DNA of 64,000 nucleotides, taken from assembly GCA_910579805.1 (NCBI GenBank), contig CAJTWM010000012.1, forward strand, positions 1 through 64,000. The letters run 5' to 3'. This stretch comes from an uncultured Lachnospiraceae bacterium. Its GTDB lineage: Bacteria > Bacillota > Clostridia > Lachnospirales > Lachnospiraceae. Positions 9,328 to 18,380 of this stretch are shown here, piece after piece. A model generated the notes under the pieces. It was given only the letters and a program-made list of their open reading frames with translations. It had not been told where the DNA came from and searched no databases. The position numbers were made by a program, and so were the translations under genes. Position 1 is the first letter of the stretch; each line of letters starts with the position of its first letter.

Positions 9328-9702
9328 TGTCCTTCCTATCCGTCATCATGACCTGTTTTGATTTTTGGGAAAATAAAATTGATAGATCCTATCAACTACT
9401 GAATTGATAAATCACTGAATCGTGAATTGCTGAATTGTTATATTATTGAATGAATGCATGACTGGATCAATGCATTATTAAATGATTCCCTTTTCAGAAA
9501 AACATTCTAATATGCTTTTCTGAAAAAGGATACCAGTACTCCATCCAGTTAGAAATTGAAGTATGTGACTACCTGTTTCGCACCATTGCGTCGTTAAAAT
9601 TTCTAGATTCTATCGGACTTTTCTATTTTTAGCTATCTTATCATATATTTTCTTCTTATTCAAGATTTTTTTGTGTAATTTGTATATTTTTCGTCATGTA
9701 CT
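9328..9702. other. Non-coding, AT-rich interval with several inverted and direct repeats
   Basis: No convincing gene. Contents: a perfect 7-bp inverted repeat TTGATAG/CTATCAA with a 3-nt loop (9379-9395); three copies of TGAATTG between about 9409 and 9438; and a roughly 13-bp near-perfect inverted repeat (9489-9502 with 9516-9529, one bulge) around a 13-nt loop. It probably holds the promoter of the phosphatase-kinase operon and the end of the upstream lipid-cluster transcript, but no clear -35/-10 pair or T-tailed terminator stands out. Confidence 0.5.
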
Positions 9703-10353
9703 CTATCCTCTTCTTAAAAGTTCCGGCAGTTCGGACAAGCCGGAAATACAGGCATAGATCTTCTCCGCCACTTCCCCTTCCGGTTCTGTCTGATCCGGTA
9801 TGAAAACGACCTTCAGTCCCGCCGCGATCGCCGACATAGCGCCATTGGGTGAATCTTCCACCGCAAATGCCTCTGCGGGCGCCGTCCCCAGCTTTTCACA
9901 GACATAAAAATAAACATCCGGCGCAGGTTTCCCACGCTCTACCTGTACCGTACTTACCACTTCGTCAAAATACTCCAGCAAACCTACCTGCATCAACTGT
10001 TCTTTTGCCCGTTCCGTAGGCGTTGCTGTCGCCAAAGCGATTGCCGCGCCCTCTTCTTTTAACTGGCGCAGCGCCTGTTCGGCTCCCGGTTTCGTCTCTA
10101 TTCCCGTCTTTTCCAAATATGCCTGCATCAGTTCTCTTCTGCGATCCCGTATCTTAATGTAGTCAAATTCCTCTCCGAACCATTCCTTCACCTTCCAAAG
10201 CACATAAGGCTTTCCCATACTGCGCAGCTCCAATGCCTGCCCTTCACTCATGGCAAAACCAAATTCTGCCGCAGCCTCGCGCCAAAATCGCTTAAAGTAT
10301 TTCTCCGTATCGATCAAAGTTCCATCCAAATCAAATATCACTGTTTTTTTCAT
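9703..10353 (-). CDS. HAD-superfamily phosphatase, beta-phosphoglucomutase-like subclass
   Basis: 216 residues. Motif I is FDLDGTLIDT at residues 7-16, the helical cap follows, motif II is the threonine of ATATPTE, motif III the lysine in RGKPAPD, and motif IV is VEDSPNGAMSA. This layout matches HAD subfamily IA enzymes with a beta-phosphoglucomutase-type cap; the natural substrate cannot be deduced. The gene lies 93 bp after rseP on the same strand and may be the last gene of the lipid cluster. It is not a usual member of that cluster, so functional linkage is uncertain. Confidence 0.85.
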   Translation of the reverse strand: MKKTVIFDLDGTLIDTEKYFKRFWREAAAEFGFAMSEGQALELRSMGKPYVLWKVKEWFGEEFDYIKIRDRRRELMQAYLEKTGIETKPGAEQALRQLKEEGAAIALATATPTERAKEQLMQVGLLEYFDEVVSTVQVERGKPAPDVYFYVCEKLGTAPAEAFAVEDSPNGAMSAIAAGLKVVFIPDQTEPEGEVAEKIYACISGLSELPELLRRG

Positions 10354-10446
10354 AAATGCCTCTTACTGTTTTGCGCCCGGACAATCCCTTATCCACGTTT
10401 TCTCTCTGCATACGCTGAATTACCCTATTTCATCGAAAGCGATCCT

Positions 10447-11511
10447 TTACCGGAACAGTCTGGAAATGTCATTATACATAATAAACACCATCAATATCAT
10501 AAAAACGACCAGCCCGATAAAATGCACCATTCCCTCTTTCTCCGGCGGAACCGGCTTTCCCCTGATCACCTCTATGAACATGAATACCAGACGTCCTCCG
10601 TCCAATGCCGGAAGGGGCAGGAGGTTCAATACTCCCAAGTTTACCGAAAGTAAGATTGCAATATTCATCATCGAAAGGATGACCGAAGATATTCCGTAAG
10701 GTTTCACTTCCTCATAGGTTTCCCCGACGATCTGCGCAATACCGACCGGACCCGATACGTCGTCCCTGCTCACCCTTCCGTGGATCATCATGGAAAGGCT
10801 TTTGAAAGTCGCTCTCATCCAGTACTGTACCTCGTAAGCGCTGCGCCTGATCAGTTCAAAACCTTTACATTTGATATATTCTCCCCTGCCCCGGATGCCC
10901 ATATAATATCTTGCGTCATTTTCATCATAGATCGGTTGGAGCGTCGTCTCGTATTTCTGCCCCTCCCTCTCATATACGATTTCAAGCGGCTCTCCCTGAT
11001 TCACCATAGAAATCAGCGAAAGTTCTCGATACAGATGAATATTTTCCCCATTGATCTTTTTGATCAGGTCTCCCGTTTCCAGCCCAGCCGCCTGCGCAGC
11101 GCCGCCGTCCGTAACTTCTTCCAATACCGGAAGGTCGGAACCGCAATATCCTACCACGATCAGGGAAAACAGAAAGGCAAGCAGAAAGTTAAAGAGCGGC
11201 CCTGCTAATACGCAGGATATCCTTGCCCATACGTTCGCCGCAAGAAAAGAACCCTCCTCCGGCGCTTTCCCCTCTTCCATGTTCATTCCGTCCTCTCCGT
11301 CAAACATACAGGCGCCGCCGAAAGGCAAAAGCTTTAAAGAATATTTCGTCTCTCCTTTCGTAAAAGAAAAAACAGCAGGCCCCATCCCTATTGCAAATTC
11401 CAAGACCCGGATCCCGTTTGCCTTTGCCAGAATAAAATGCCCGAATTCATGGGCGATCACAATAATACTGAAAATAATCACAAATAAAATAATACTAACT
11501 AAAACGTTCAC
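10447..11511 (-). CDS. rseP: Site-2 intramembrane metalloprotease RseP/RasP
   Basis: 354 residues. Zinc motif HEFGH lies in the first transmembrane helix (about residue 21-25), a PDZ domain occupies about 115-200, and the second metal-binding segment is NLLPLPALDGGRLVF. The family cleaves membrane-bound anti-sigma factors, cell-division proteins and signal-peptide remnants. The start is a GTG that overlaps the dxr stop codon by one base (TAGTG), so translation is probably coupled to dxr. In clostridia rseP normally leads directly to ispG; here a HAD gene and a kinase-phosphatase pair intervene. Confidence 0.95.
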   Translation of the reverse strand: MNVLVSIILFVIIFSIIVIAHEFGHFILAKANGIRVLEFAIGMGPAVFSFTKGETKYSLKLLPFGGACMFDGEDGMNMEEGKAPEEGSFLAANVWARISCVLAGPLFNFLLAFLFSLIVVGYCGSDLPVLEEVTDGGAAQAAGLETGDLIKKINGENIHLYRELSLISMVNQGEPLEIVYEREGQKYETTLQPIYDENDARYYMGIRGRGEYIKCKGFELIRRSAYEVQYWMRATFKSLSMMIHGRVSRDDVSGPVGIAQIVGETYEEVKPYGISSVILSMMNIAILLSVNLGVLNLLPLPALDGGRLVFMFIEVIRGKPVPPEKEGMVHFIGLVVFMILMVFIMYNDISRLFR

Positions 11512-12662
11512 TATAGTTCCATCCTCTGCATAATATAGTCATAAGTTTCCGCCTCTGCCGCTAAGATCTGTTCCACATCCGGCGCTTCTATCACCTTATG
11601 ATGCTCCATCGACATTTCAATGATCTCCGGTATCTGAAGAAAACCGATCTTCCTGTCAAGAAACAGCGCTACCGCTTTTTCATTTGCCGCATTATATACG
11701 GTCGGCATACTGCCGCCCGCCGCCGCCGCCCTGTAAGCCAGCTTCAGCCCTCTGAAGGTATCTTCGTCCGGTTTCTCGAATGTGATCTGCGAAAGCGCAT
11801 AAAAATCTACCCGCTCTCCCTCCATCGGCAGTCTGTCCGGATAAAAAAGCGCATACTGGATCGGCAGTTTCATGTCCGGTGTCCCAAGCTGTGCTATAAT
11901 AGCGCCGTCCGCATACTCTACCATGGAATGAATAATACTCTGCGGATGCACCACTACCTGTATCCGGTCAAGCCCTACGTCAAAAAGCCATTTTGCCTCC
12001 ATAACTTCTAATCCTTTATTGACAAGCGTGGAAGAATCAATCGTGATCTTTTTCCCCATAGACCAGTTCGGATGCCTCAGCGCGTCCTCCACAGTCATCC
12101 CCGACAGTTCTTCCCTCGTCTTTCCCCTGAAAGGGCCGCCTGATGCCGTAAGCAGGATCTTACTTACCTGTTCTTTCTTTTCTCCGTTCATAGATTGAAA
12201 AATGGCGCTGTGTTCACTGTCTACCGGAAGAATGGAAACTCCCGCCTTTTTAGCAAGCGGCATGATAATATGGCCTGCAGTGACTAAAGTTTCCTTATTG
12301 GCAAGAGCGATCGTCTTTTTGCTTTCAATGGCCGCAATCGTAGGCCTTATCCCTATCATTCCCACAATTGCCGTAAGCACCACATCCGTTTCGGGCATGG
12401 TAGATATTTCCAAAAGCCCCTCCATACCGACCCCGATCTCTATGGACAGGTCTTTTACCCGTTCTTTTAGCTCTCTTGCCGCCTCTTTTGTCCACATGAC
12501 CGCCTTTTTAGGATGAAATTCACGGATCTGCTCCTCCATGAGTGAAACGTTACTTCCCGCCGCCAGCGCCGTTATACAAAATTCTTCTCTGTATGCTCTC
12601 ACTACCTCCAACGTCTGTGTCCCTATCGATCCGGTAGAACCAAGTATCGTCAAGTGCTTCAT
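11511..12662 (-). CDS. dxr: 1-deoxy-D-xylulose 5-phosphate reductoisomerase
   Basis: 383 residues. Makes MEP from DXP using NADPH, the first committed step of the MEP isoprenoid pathway. The nucleotide-binding loop LGSTGSIGTQTLEVV is at the N-terminus; active-site stretches include VDSEHSAIFQ, LTASGGPFRG, the metal and substrate region NKGLEVMEAKWLFD and HPQSIIHSMVEY. Length is normal. It shares one base with the following rseP and lies 34 bp after cdsA, all on the minus strand, so it is part of the same transcript. Confidence 0.97.
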   Translation of the reverse strand: MKHLTILGSTGSIGTQTLEVVRAYREEFCITALAAGSNVSLMEEQIREFHPKKAVMWTKEAARELKERVKDLSIEIGVGMEGLLEISTMPETDVVLTAIVGMIGIRPTIAAIESKKTIALANKETLVTAGHIIMPLAKKAGVSILPVDSEHSAIFQSMNGEKKEQVSKILLTASGGPFRGKTREELSGMTVEDALRHPNWSMGKKITIDSSTLVNKGLEVMEAKWLFDVGLDRIQVVVHPQSIIHSMVEYADGAIIAQLGTPDMKLPIQYALFYPDRLPMEGERVDFYALSQITFEKPDEDTFRGLKLAYRAAAAGGSMPTVYNAANEKAVALFLDRKIGFLQIPEIIEMSMEHHKVIEAPDVEQILAAEAETYDYIMQRMEL

Positions 12663-12696
12663 AACCCCATATCCTTTCTCAGACCGTACAAGTCCT

Positions 12697-13548
12697 TTAC
12701 AAATTTATCATCATCTGCGCCAAAAAATAAATAACCGGCGCGGTAAAGATCACGCTGTCAAAACGATCCATGATTCCGCCATGTCCGGGTATCAGCTTTC
12801 CGTAATCTTTGATTCCATGATCTCTTTTGATTCCGGAAGCCGCTAAATCTCCCACCTGAGATATGACTGCGCCTGTCCCGCCGATCACAGCAAAGGTCGC
12901 CGCGATCCGCTTATCAGGAATTACTCTTTCCACTACCAGAAAGCCATAAAGCGCCCCCAGCGCCGCCGCGCCGATCACACCGCCTACAGCTCCTTCTATC
13001 GACTTTTTAGGACTTAACTTCGGCGCAAGTTTATGTTTTCCAATCAGGACGCCTACACAATAGGCACAGGTATCGCAGCCCCATGCGCTGATCAATATCA
13101 TCCATACAATAAAGTTTCCGGATTCCAGCATTCTTGTCAGATATAGAAAGGACAGCATGACCGGTGCGTACACAAAAGAAAAAAATGCATGAATCACATG
13201 GGACGCTTTAAACTTCGGAAAAGAAAATACATACACAAACATAAACAGCACTAAAGTAAATATAATCGCTGTCAGACATATGCCTGCATTGGATATAACG
13301 ATCAGCTCCGGCTTAAAGGATACCAAAATCAATACTCCATAATATAGAAGTATCCCGCATCCCCCTGCAATTTCCATTCCGTTTCCCTTTTGTCCTTCCG
13401 TATGAAGACCCACTGCTTTTGATAATTCAAAAAAAGCTATCATGGATATGACTGCCAGTACTCCTGCCAAAACAGGCCCGCCGGATATGATCGTGACAAG
13501 CGCCGCCGCGACCAACACGATCCCACTCAATAATCTGGTCTTAAACAT
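12697..13548 (-). CDS. cdsA: Phosphatidate cytidylyltransferase (CDP-diacylglycerol synthase)
   Basis: 283 residues with about eight transmembrane helices. Condenses phosphatidate with CTP to CDP-diacylglycerol, precursor of phosphatidylglycerol and cardiolipin. The C-terminal signature is visible: SPKKSIEGAVGGVIGA in the penultimate region and KRDHGIKDYGKLIPGHGG followed by MDRFDS, which holds the conserved Asp residues for metal binding. Lies between uppS (52 bp upstream) and dxr (34 bp downstream), as in most Firmicutes. Confidence 0.95.
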   Translation of the reverse strand: MFKTRLLSGIVLVAAALVTIISGGPVLAGVLAVISMIAFFELSKAVGLHTEGQKGNGMEIAGGCGILLYYGVLILVSFKPELIVISNAGICLTAIIFTLVLFMFVYVFSFPKFKASHVIHAFFSFVYAPVMLSFLYLTRMLESGNFIVWMILISAWGCDTCAYCVGVLIGKHKLAPKLSPKKSIEGAVGGVIGAAALGALYGFLVVERVIPDKRIAATFAVIGGTGAVISQVGDLAASGIKRDHGIKDYGKLIPGHGGIMDRFDSVIFTAPVIYFLAQMMINL

Positions 13549-13600
13549 AAATCATCCTCACATTCCAATCCTTTTGTTCCTCTCATATCAGTTCCTGATT

Positions 13601-14299
13601 TTATATTTTCCCGTATCTTCTGTCTCTATGATTATATGCCTCTATGGCTTTTTCTAATTCTTCTTTTGTAAAATCGGGCCATGCCACCGGCGTAAAATAA
13701 AATTCCGTATAAGCAAGCTGCCAAAGAAGAAAGTTGGATATCCTCTGCTCATTACAAGTACGGATCAGCAGATCCGGCTCCGGAAGCCCCGCCGTATCAA
13801 GCGTATCCGAAAGCAGCTGTTCCGTAACCTGCCCTGCCGTTAGCTTCCCGCTTTCGGCCTGTTTTACAAGCTTTGCCGCCGCACGCACGATTTCATCCCT
13901 TCCGCCGTAATTCAGCGCGATCTGAAAATGAAGTCCCGTATTCCCTTTCGTAGCGTTCTCCAATTCAGCGATCCGGTTCCTGATATCTTCGTCCAGCTTT
14001 GTCTTGTCCCCGATCACTCTGACACACATATTATTTTTTTCCGCTGTTTTTAAGCAGGTTTTCATATAATTACGAAGCAGCTTCATAAGAGCGTCCACCT
14101 CATCCTGCGGCCTGCTCCAGTTTTCCGTAGAAAATGCATAAACGGTCAAATATTGTATGCCCATTTTATAAGCCTCTTCACAAATAACTTCCACTGTTCT
14201 GGCTCCCTGCGCGTGTCCGTAATTTCTGGGCATTCCCTTTGACTTTGCCCATCTTCCGTTACCGTCCAAAATAATCGCTACATGCTTTGGAATATTCAT
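13601..14299 (-). CDS. uppS: Undecaprenyl diphosphate synthase (cis-prenyltransferase)
   Basis: 232 residues. Elongates farnesyl diphosphate with isopentenyl diphosphate to the C55 lipid carrier for peptidoglycan. The N-terminal signature IILDGNGRWAKSKG with its catalytic Asp is present, as are the HAQGARTVE, TVYAFSTENW and NYGGRDEI stretches. The usual RTSGEQRISNF motif reads RTCNEQRISNF; the pyrophosphate-binding arginines are kept. Slightly short compared with the usual 245-250. In operon with frr upstream (203-bp gap) and cdsA downstream. Confidence 0.95.
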   Translation of the reverse strand: MNIPKHVAIILDGNGRWAKSKGMPRNYGHAQGARTVEVICEEAYKMGIQYLTVYAFSTENWSRPQDEVDALMKLLRNYMKTCLKTAEKNNMCVRVIGDKTKLDEDIRNRIAELENATKGNTGLHFQIALNYGGRDEIVRAAAKLVKQAESGKLTAGQVTEQLLSDTLDTAGLPEPDLLIRTCNEQRISNFLLWQLAYTEFYFTPVAWPDFTKEELEKAIEAYNHRDRRYGKI

Positions 14300-14502
14300 G
14301 CAGATCCTCCCTTCCTCGCTGCCCGCCTACCGTAACAAGCTTCAACTCCATACATACCAAAAGGGCAAGCCCGCTACAACCGTAGCTTCACCGCCTGCCC
14401 CCTATTCATCTTATAACAACTCCTGTTTTCCCGCTTTAGCAGGCATCCGGATCAGAATCGTGAAATCCTTGATTTCACGCCGGCCCAAACGCTCCCTTTC
14501 CC

Positions 14503-15054
14503 TTAAACGGTAAGGATCTCTTTGGATTTCTCCTCTACCAAAGCATCAATATCCTTTACGAATTTATCGGTAAGTTTCTGCAGCTTATCCTCTAATTGTT
14601 TGATCTCATCCTCAGAAACTTCTTCTTTCGCAAGTTTCTTAAAAGTATCGTTTCCGTCGCGTCTGATATTACGGACTGCCACTTTACTTTCCTCGCCCTT
14701 TTTCTTCACTTCTTTAACCAGCTCTTTACGGCGCTCTTCTGTCAGTTCCGGAAATACAAGACGGATAATGCTGCCGTCGTTAGAGGGAGTGATCCCCACG
14801 TCCGACGCCATGATCGCCTTTTCGATCTCACGGATAAGGTTCTTTTCCCAAGGTGCGATCTGAATCATCCTCGCCTCCGGCACGCTGATATTTCCTACCT
14901 GCTGGATAGGCGTCGGCGTTCCGTAATAATCCACTTTTATCTTGTCAAGTACATGAGGGTTGGCACGTCCGGCACGGATCGTCGCAAAATCCGCTGCCAA
15001 AAACTCATATGCCTTTTTCATTTTATCCTCAAACTGCTTTAATCTCTCGTCCAT
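14503..15054 (-). CDS. frr: Ribosome recycling factor
   Basis: 183 residues, close to the standard 185. Splits post-termination ribosomes together with EF-G. The three-helix domain I and the beta domain are recognisable: the start DERLKQFEDKMKKAYE, the domain II segment RAGRANPHVLDKIKVDYYG, IAPWEKNLIREIEKAI, and the long C-terminal helices rich in Lys and Glu. It lies 33 bp after pyrH. The 203-bp gap to uppS contains a GTGAAATC/GATTTCAC inverted repeat but no T-tailed terminator, so read-through into uppS is likely. Confidence 0.96.
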   Translation of the reverse strand: MDERLKQFEDKMKKAYEFLAADFATIRAGRANPHVLDKIKVDYYGTPTPIQQVGNISVPEARMIQIAPWEKNLIREIEKAIMASDVGITPSNDGSIIRLVFPELTEERRKELVKEVKKKGEESKVAVRNIRRDGNDTFKKLAKEEVSEDEIKQLEDKLQKLTDKFVKDIDALVEEKSKEILTV

Positions 15055-15087
15055 TGTTATACAAGCTCTCCTTTCTAAATCTTCCCG

Positions 15088-15783
15088 TTAAACAGTAACT
15101 TTTGTTCCGTTAAACTTTCCTTTGACGGTATTTACGATACTGTTTTCTTCATTCAGCCCGAATACCCACATCGGCATCTTATTGTCTCTTGCCAAAATGG
15201 ACGCTGTCATATCCATTACCTGAAGATTTCTTGCGACCACTTCGTCAATCGTGATCTCGTCATATTTTACCGCCTCCGGGTTGATCTTAGGATCGGAATC
15301 ATATACGCCGTCAATGGCTTTTGCCAAAAGGATCACATCCGCCTCTACTTCAACGGCTCTAAGCACGACGCCCGTATCCGTTGAAAAATAAGGATGCCCC
15401 GTCCCTCCTGCAAAAAATACGACCTGCCCTTTTTCAAAATATTTGTTGGCTCTGTCCTTGGAAAAAAGCTTGGTAAAAGAACCGCATTCAAAGGGCGTCA
15501 ATACATTCGTCATCATCCCCACGGAACGGAAAATTTCCGATACATAAATACAGTTCATGACCGTTGCCAGCATCCCGATCTGATCCGCCTTCGTCCGGTC
15601 GATGCTTTCGCTGGAACGTCCGCGCCAAAAATTTCCGCCGCCAATCACAATCCCAACCTGTATCCCATCATCTACCAACTGCTTCACCTGTAATGCAACG
15701 CCTTTTACTGTGGGCTCATCAAAACCTGTCTTTTTGTCCCCCGCAAGCGCCTCTCCGCTTAATTTGAGTAAAATTCTCTTCAT
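15088..15783 (-). CDS. pyrH: UMP kinase
   Basis: 231 residues of the amino-acid-kinase fold. Phosphorylates UMP to UDP and is normally a hexamer feedback-regulated by UTP. Conserved parts: LLKLSGEALAG at the N-terminus, VIGGGNFWRGR, the UMP-binding DQIGMLATVMN, and the ATP-binding region TGVVLRAVEVEADVILLAKAIDGVYDSDP. Followed after 33 bp by frr, the standard neighbour. The bactofilin gene lies 24 bp upstream, so transcription may begin at the deacetylase promoter. Confidence 0.96.
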   Translation of the reverse strand: MKRILLKLSGEALAGDKKTGFDEPTVKGVALQVKQLVDDGIQVGIVIGGGNFWRGRSSESIDRTKADQIGMLATVMNCIYVSEIFRSVGMMTNVLTPFECGSFTKLFSKDRANKYFEKGQVVFFAGGTGHPYFSTDTGVVLRAVEVEADVILLAKAIDGVYDSDPKINPEAVKYDEITIDEVVARNLQVMDMTASILARDNKMPMWVFGLNEENSIVNTVKGKFNGTKVTV

Positions 15784-15807
15784 GCAGTCCGCCTCGCATT
15801 AAAATTA

Positions 15808-17265
15808 TTATTTGTTGCCCTTTACTTTTCCGATTACTTTCAGATCTTCAAAGAAGGAAGAAGGATTTACGTCCGCATAGCACTGTGAACACATACCTTC
15901 GATTACTGCACCGTTATTAATCTGTACGGATTTGGATTTGATATTACCCATTACGATTGCGGAAGTATCCAGTACTACCGGACCATGCACATCAATGTCG
16001 CCCTTTACCGCGCCTGCAATCACTGCGCTGTTAGCTGAAATATTACCGATAATAACCGTGCTCTGCCCGATCTTTACAGAACCTTCACTTGCGATCTCCC
16101 CGGTGATCTTAGCGCTTTCACAGTAAATTTCTGCCGCCTTAGAATTTCCCTGAACGGAACCCGTGATATTTAATTTTCCAAGGATATCGATATTTCCAAC
16201 AATCGTTCCGATTACTTCCATGGAACCTTCCGAAATAATATCGCCGCTGATCGTCATGCCGGCCGTAATAACAGCCGTCTCGTCTACTGCGCTCTTGTTT
16301 GCCAACTGTGAATCCATTACACCAAATCCTCCGTTATCCCCGCCGTTTTCTTCTGCGCCCTGCGCTTCTTCCACTACATTTTCTAAAGTTTCTGCATCCA
16401 TTTTCATGATTCCTGTCTCCTCTTCGTTTTCTTGCAATCCTTCCATTGCTTCTTCATTCTCTGATTTATGATCTAACATCTCAGGCTCTTTTGCCGATCC
16501 TGCTGTTATCTCTTTTGGTTCTTCCGGCTCTGCGCCCTGTCCGCTTTCGGAATCGGTCTGCACCGCAAAAGATGCGGTTTCTTCCCTGCTTACCTCCGCA
16601 TCGTTCCCATCGCTTAAGGCTGCGTCCAGAACTGCCGTTTCCTCCGCTCCTCCTGCCGCAGACATTTCCGCCGGCAGTGTTTCCATAACGGAAATCTGCG
16701 CTTCGTTCCTCTCTGCAGCCGATACTATAGATACGTCTTCCATTCCGGCCGTTTCCGGCACTTCGGCAGACGGTTCTTCTATTTTCCCCTCTATTTCCTC
16801 TTCTCTTGCCCCTTCCATTGCTTCTTCGGTCGATACTTCCGGTATCTGCTCCTCTACACCGCCAATCAGGTCTTCCGGCGTGATCTCTTCTGAATCCGGA
16901 TTACCCAATATGATCTCCTCAAGCTGCTCTTCCTGTATGGGTTCCTCAAACAGCCCTCCGGAAGATACTTCCTCTTCCTGACCTAAAACAGAAGCAAAAT
17001 AGCTTCCGGCCCCGATCGCCGGTTCCTCTTTATCCTCAATCGGGAATCCTTCCTCCACTGCGTCAGTCAAAAGTTCGTCCGCATCCATCTTTTCCAAAAG
17101 CAGCTCCAGACTCTTTGCATCGTTAGGAATCGCCGCCTCCCTCCCGTCTCCCGCCGTATCGCCAACTTCCGCTTCTTTCTGTTCTTTTAAGGACTGATCC
17201 TCATCCGGCAGCAATTCGCTTACTGCCTGCGACAAGTCTTCTTTTAAGTCTGAAAAAAAGCCCAT
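15808..17265 (-). CDS. Bactofilin-family polymer-forming protein with a long acidic N-terminal region
   Basis: 485 residues. Residues from about 335 on are a bactofilin (DUF583) beta-helix, with repeated beta turns such as TISGDIISEGS, VGNIDILGKLNITGSV, GNISANSAVIAGAVKGDIDVHG and MGNIKSKSVQINNGAVI. Bactofilins polymerise without nucleotide and scaffold envelope-modifying enzymes. The first about 330 residues are low complexity, extremely rich in Glu, Ala and Ser, with no predicted fold, and begin with GFFSDLKEDLSQAVSELLPD. It is encoded between a NodB deacetylase (18 bp upstream) and pyrH (24 bp downstream), suggesting a link to cell-wall shape or modification. Most bactofilins are 100-200 residues, so the acidic region is the unusual part. 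Confidence 0.85.
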   Translation of the reverse strand: MGFFSDLKEDLSQAVSELLPDEDQSLKEQKEAEVGDTAGDGREAAIPNDAKSLELLLEKMDADELLTDAVEEGFPIEDKEEPAIGAGSYFASVLGQEEEVSSGGLFEEPIQEEQLEEIILGNPDSEEITPEDLIGGVEEQIPEVSTEEAMEGAREEEIEGKIEEPSAEVPETAGMEDVSIVSAAERNEAQISVMETLPAEMSAAGGAEETAVLDAALSDGNDAEVSREETASFAVQTDSESGQGAEPEEPKEITAGSAKEPEMLDHKSENEEAMEGLQENEEETGIMKMDAETLENVVEEAQGAEENGGDNGGFGVMDSQLANKSAVDETAVITAGMTISGDIISEGSMEVIGTIVGNIDILGKLNITGSVQGNSKAAEIYCESAKITGEIASEGSVKIGQSTVIIGNISANSAVIAGAVKGDIDVHGPVVLDTSAIVMGNIKSKSVQINNGAVIEGMCSQCYADVNPSSFFEDLKVIGKVKGNK

Positions 17266-17283
17266 CCTTTTTCCTCCATTCTT

Positions 17284-18288
17284 TTATTTCTTCCTATGCT
17301 GAACCGGCTCCGTATCATCGGTTATCGGTACAATCTGTGTATTTTCCTGTGCAAGCAGCTTCTCTATAACACCGGGCAGCGCGTCTACCGTCGTTCTTTT
17401 TTCTTGAGAATCATGCATTAAAATCACCATATTGTTATAATACTCCGCATTCCCGACACAATTATCAATGATCTGCTCTACGCTTATCCCTCCGCTTGAA
17501 GCGTCGCCCGAAGAAACGTTCCAGTCAAAATAGGCGATCCCCTGCGTATCGAGATAATCTATGAAAGTACTCATATCTATCTTGCTCACCGTATTGCTGC
17601 TTCCTCCCGGAAAACGGTAAAACCTGCTCTCCACACCTGTAATATCATACAGATAATCCTGCAGTTTTTCAAAATCTTTTGCAAAGTCTTCTTCCGACGC
17701 ATAGATTTCTTTGTAACGATGGCTGTAAGAATGCATCCCTAAAGTATGTCCCTCTTCAACGATCCGTTTATAAAGCGCTTCGTTCTTTTCCCCTTCCTTG
17801 CCTACTACAAAAAAGGTCGCTTTTACGTCATACTCTTTCAAAATATCAAGAATATCGCCCGTATAGACACTGGGGCCGTCGTCAAAGGTCAGATATACGT
17901 TCCGCATTTTTACAGGCTCCGTACTTTCTTCTTCCTGCCCTTCCTCCTCCGGTATCTCTGCTGCTGTTTCCTGATATTCCTGCGCCGTATCTGAAAGGGC
18001 ATCCGCTCCTTCCATCTGTATGGCCGCTATCTCTTCCGTATCGTCTTTTCCCTCGTCTCTGCCGCCTTTATCCCCGGCATTCTTTTTCCCTGCGTCTTCC
18101 GAAAGCACGATCTGCTTCAATTCCTCTATCTGTTTTTCCAACCGCATCGTTTTTATGAGTAAAAAAATACTCAGCACGGTAGGAAATATCATTGCGGTGA
18201 TCAGTGTTACAATAATGATTTTTTTAAGCCTTTGCACTCTTTTTTTGCGGTCTGCCCGTCGTACATCTTGCGTTTGAGCTTCCACCAT
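17284..18288 (-). CDS. Membrane-anchored polysaccharide deacetylase (NodB domain)
   Basis: About 334 residues. A short basic cytoplasmic start, one transmembrane helix (about 25-45), a coiled/acidic linker (50-125), then a NodB domain from VYLTFDDGPS (motif 1, catalytic Asp and metal Asp), HSYSHRY (motif 2 metal histidines), RFYRFPGGSSN (motif 3), YFDWNVSSGDAS and ILMHDS. This is the class of peptidoglycan or polysaccharide de-N-acetylases acting outside the membrane. AAGGAG lies 9 nt before the ATG at 18288 and 6 nt before a GTG at 18291; either may be used. First gene after promoter 18330-18357, leading into bactofilin and pyrH. Confidence 0.88.
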   Translation of the reverse strand: MVEAQTQDVRRADRKKRVQRLKKIIIVTLITAMIFPTVLSIFLLIKTMRLEKQIEELKQIVLSEDAGKKNAGDKGGRDEGKDDTEEIAAIQMEGADALSDTAQEYQETAAEIPEEEGQEEESTEPVKMRNVYLTFDDGPSVYTGDILDILKEYDVKATFFVVGKEGEKNEALYKRIVEEGHTLGMHSYSHRYKEIYASEEDFAKDFEKLQDYLYDITGVESRFYRFPGGSSNTVSKIDMSTFIDYLDTQGIAYFDWNVSSGDASSGGISVEQIIDNCVGNAEYYNNMVILMHDSQEKRTTVDALPGVIEKLLAQENTQIVPITDDTEPVQHRKK

Positions 18289-18329
18289 CACATATGGCTC
18301 CTTTTTATAGGCTTATAAATTTCTAATAT

Positions 18330-18357
18330 ATTGTATCACAAAACTAAACCTTGTAAA
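18330..18357 (-). promoter_or_regulatory. Probable sigma-A promoter for deacetylase-bactofilin-pyrH run
   Basis: On the minus strand: TTTACA (18357-18352), 16-bp spacer, TACAAT (18335-18330). It lies between the terminator of the ABC operon and the deacetylase start codon, so it is well placed to start the long envelope/lipid transcript. Confidence 0.65.
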
Positions 18358-18380
18358 AGGAAAAATTTTTAAAACTGATC

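Noticed and set aside
14300..14502. Terminator or small gene between frr and uppS
   Set aside because: The GTGAAATC/GATTTCAC dyad has no T tail and no open frame with a ribosome site; the gene order implies read-through.
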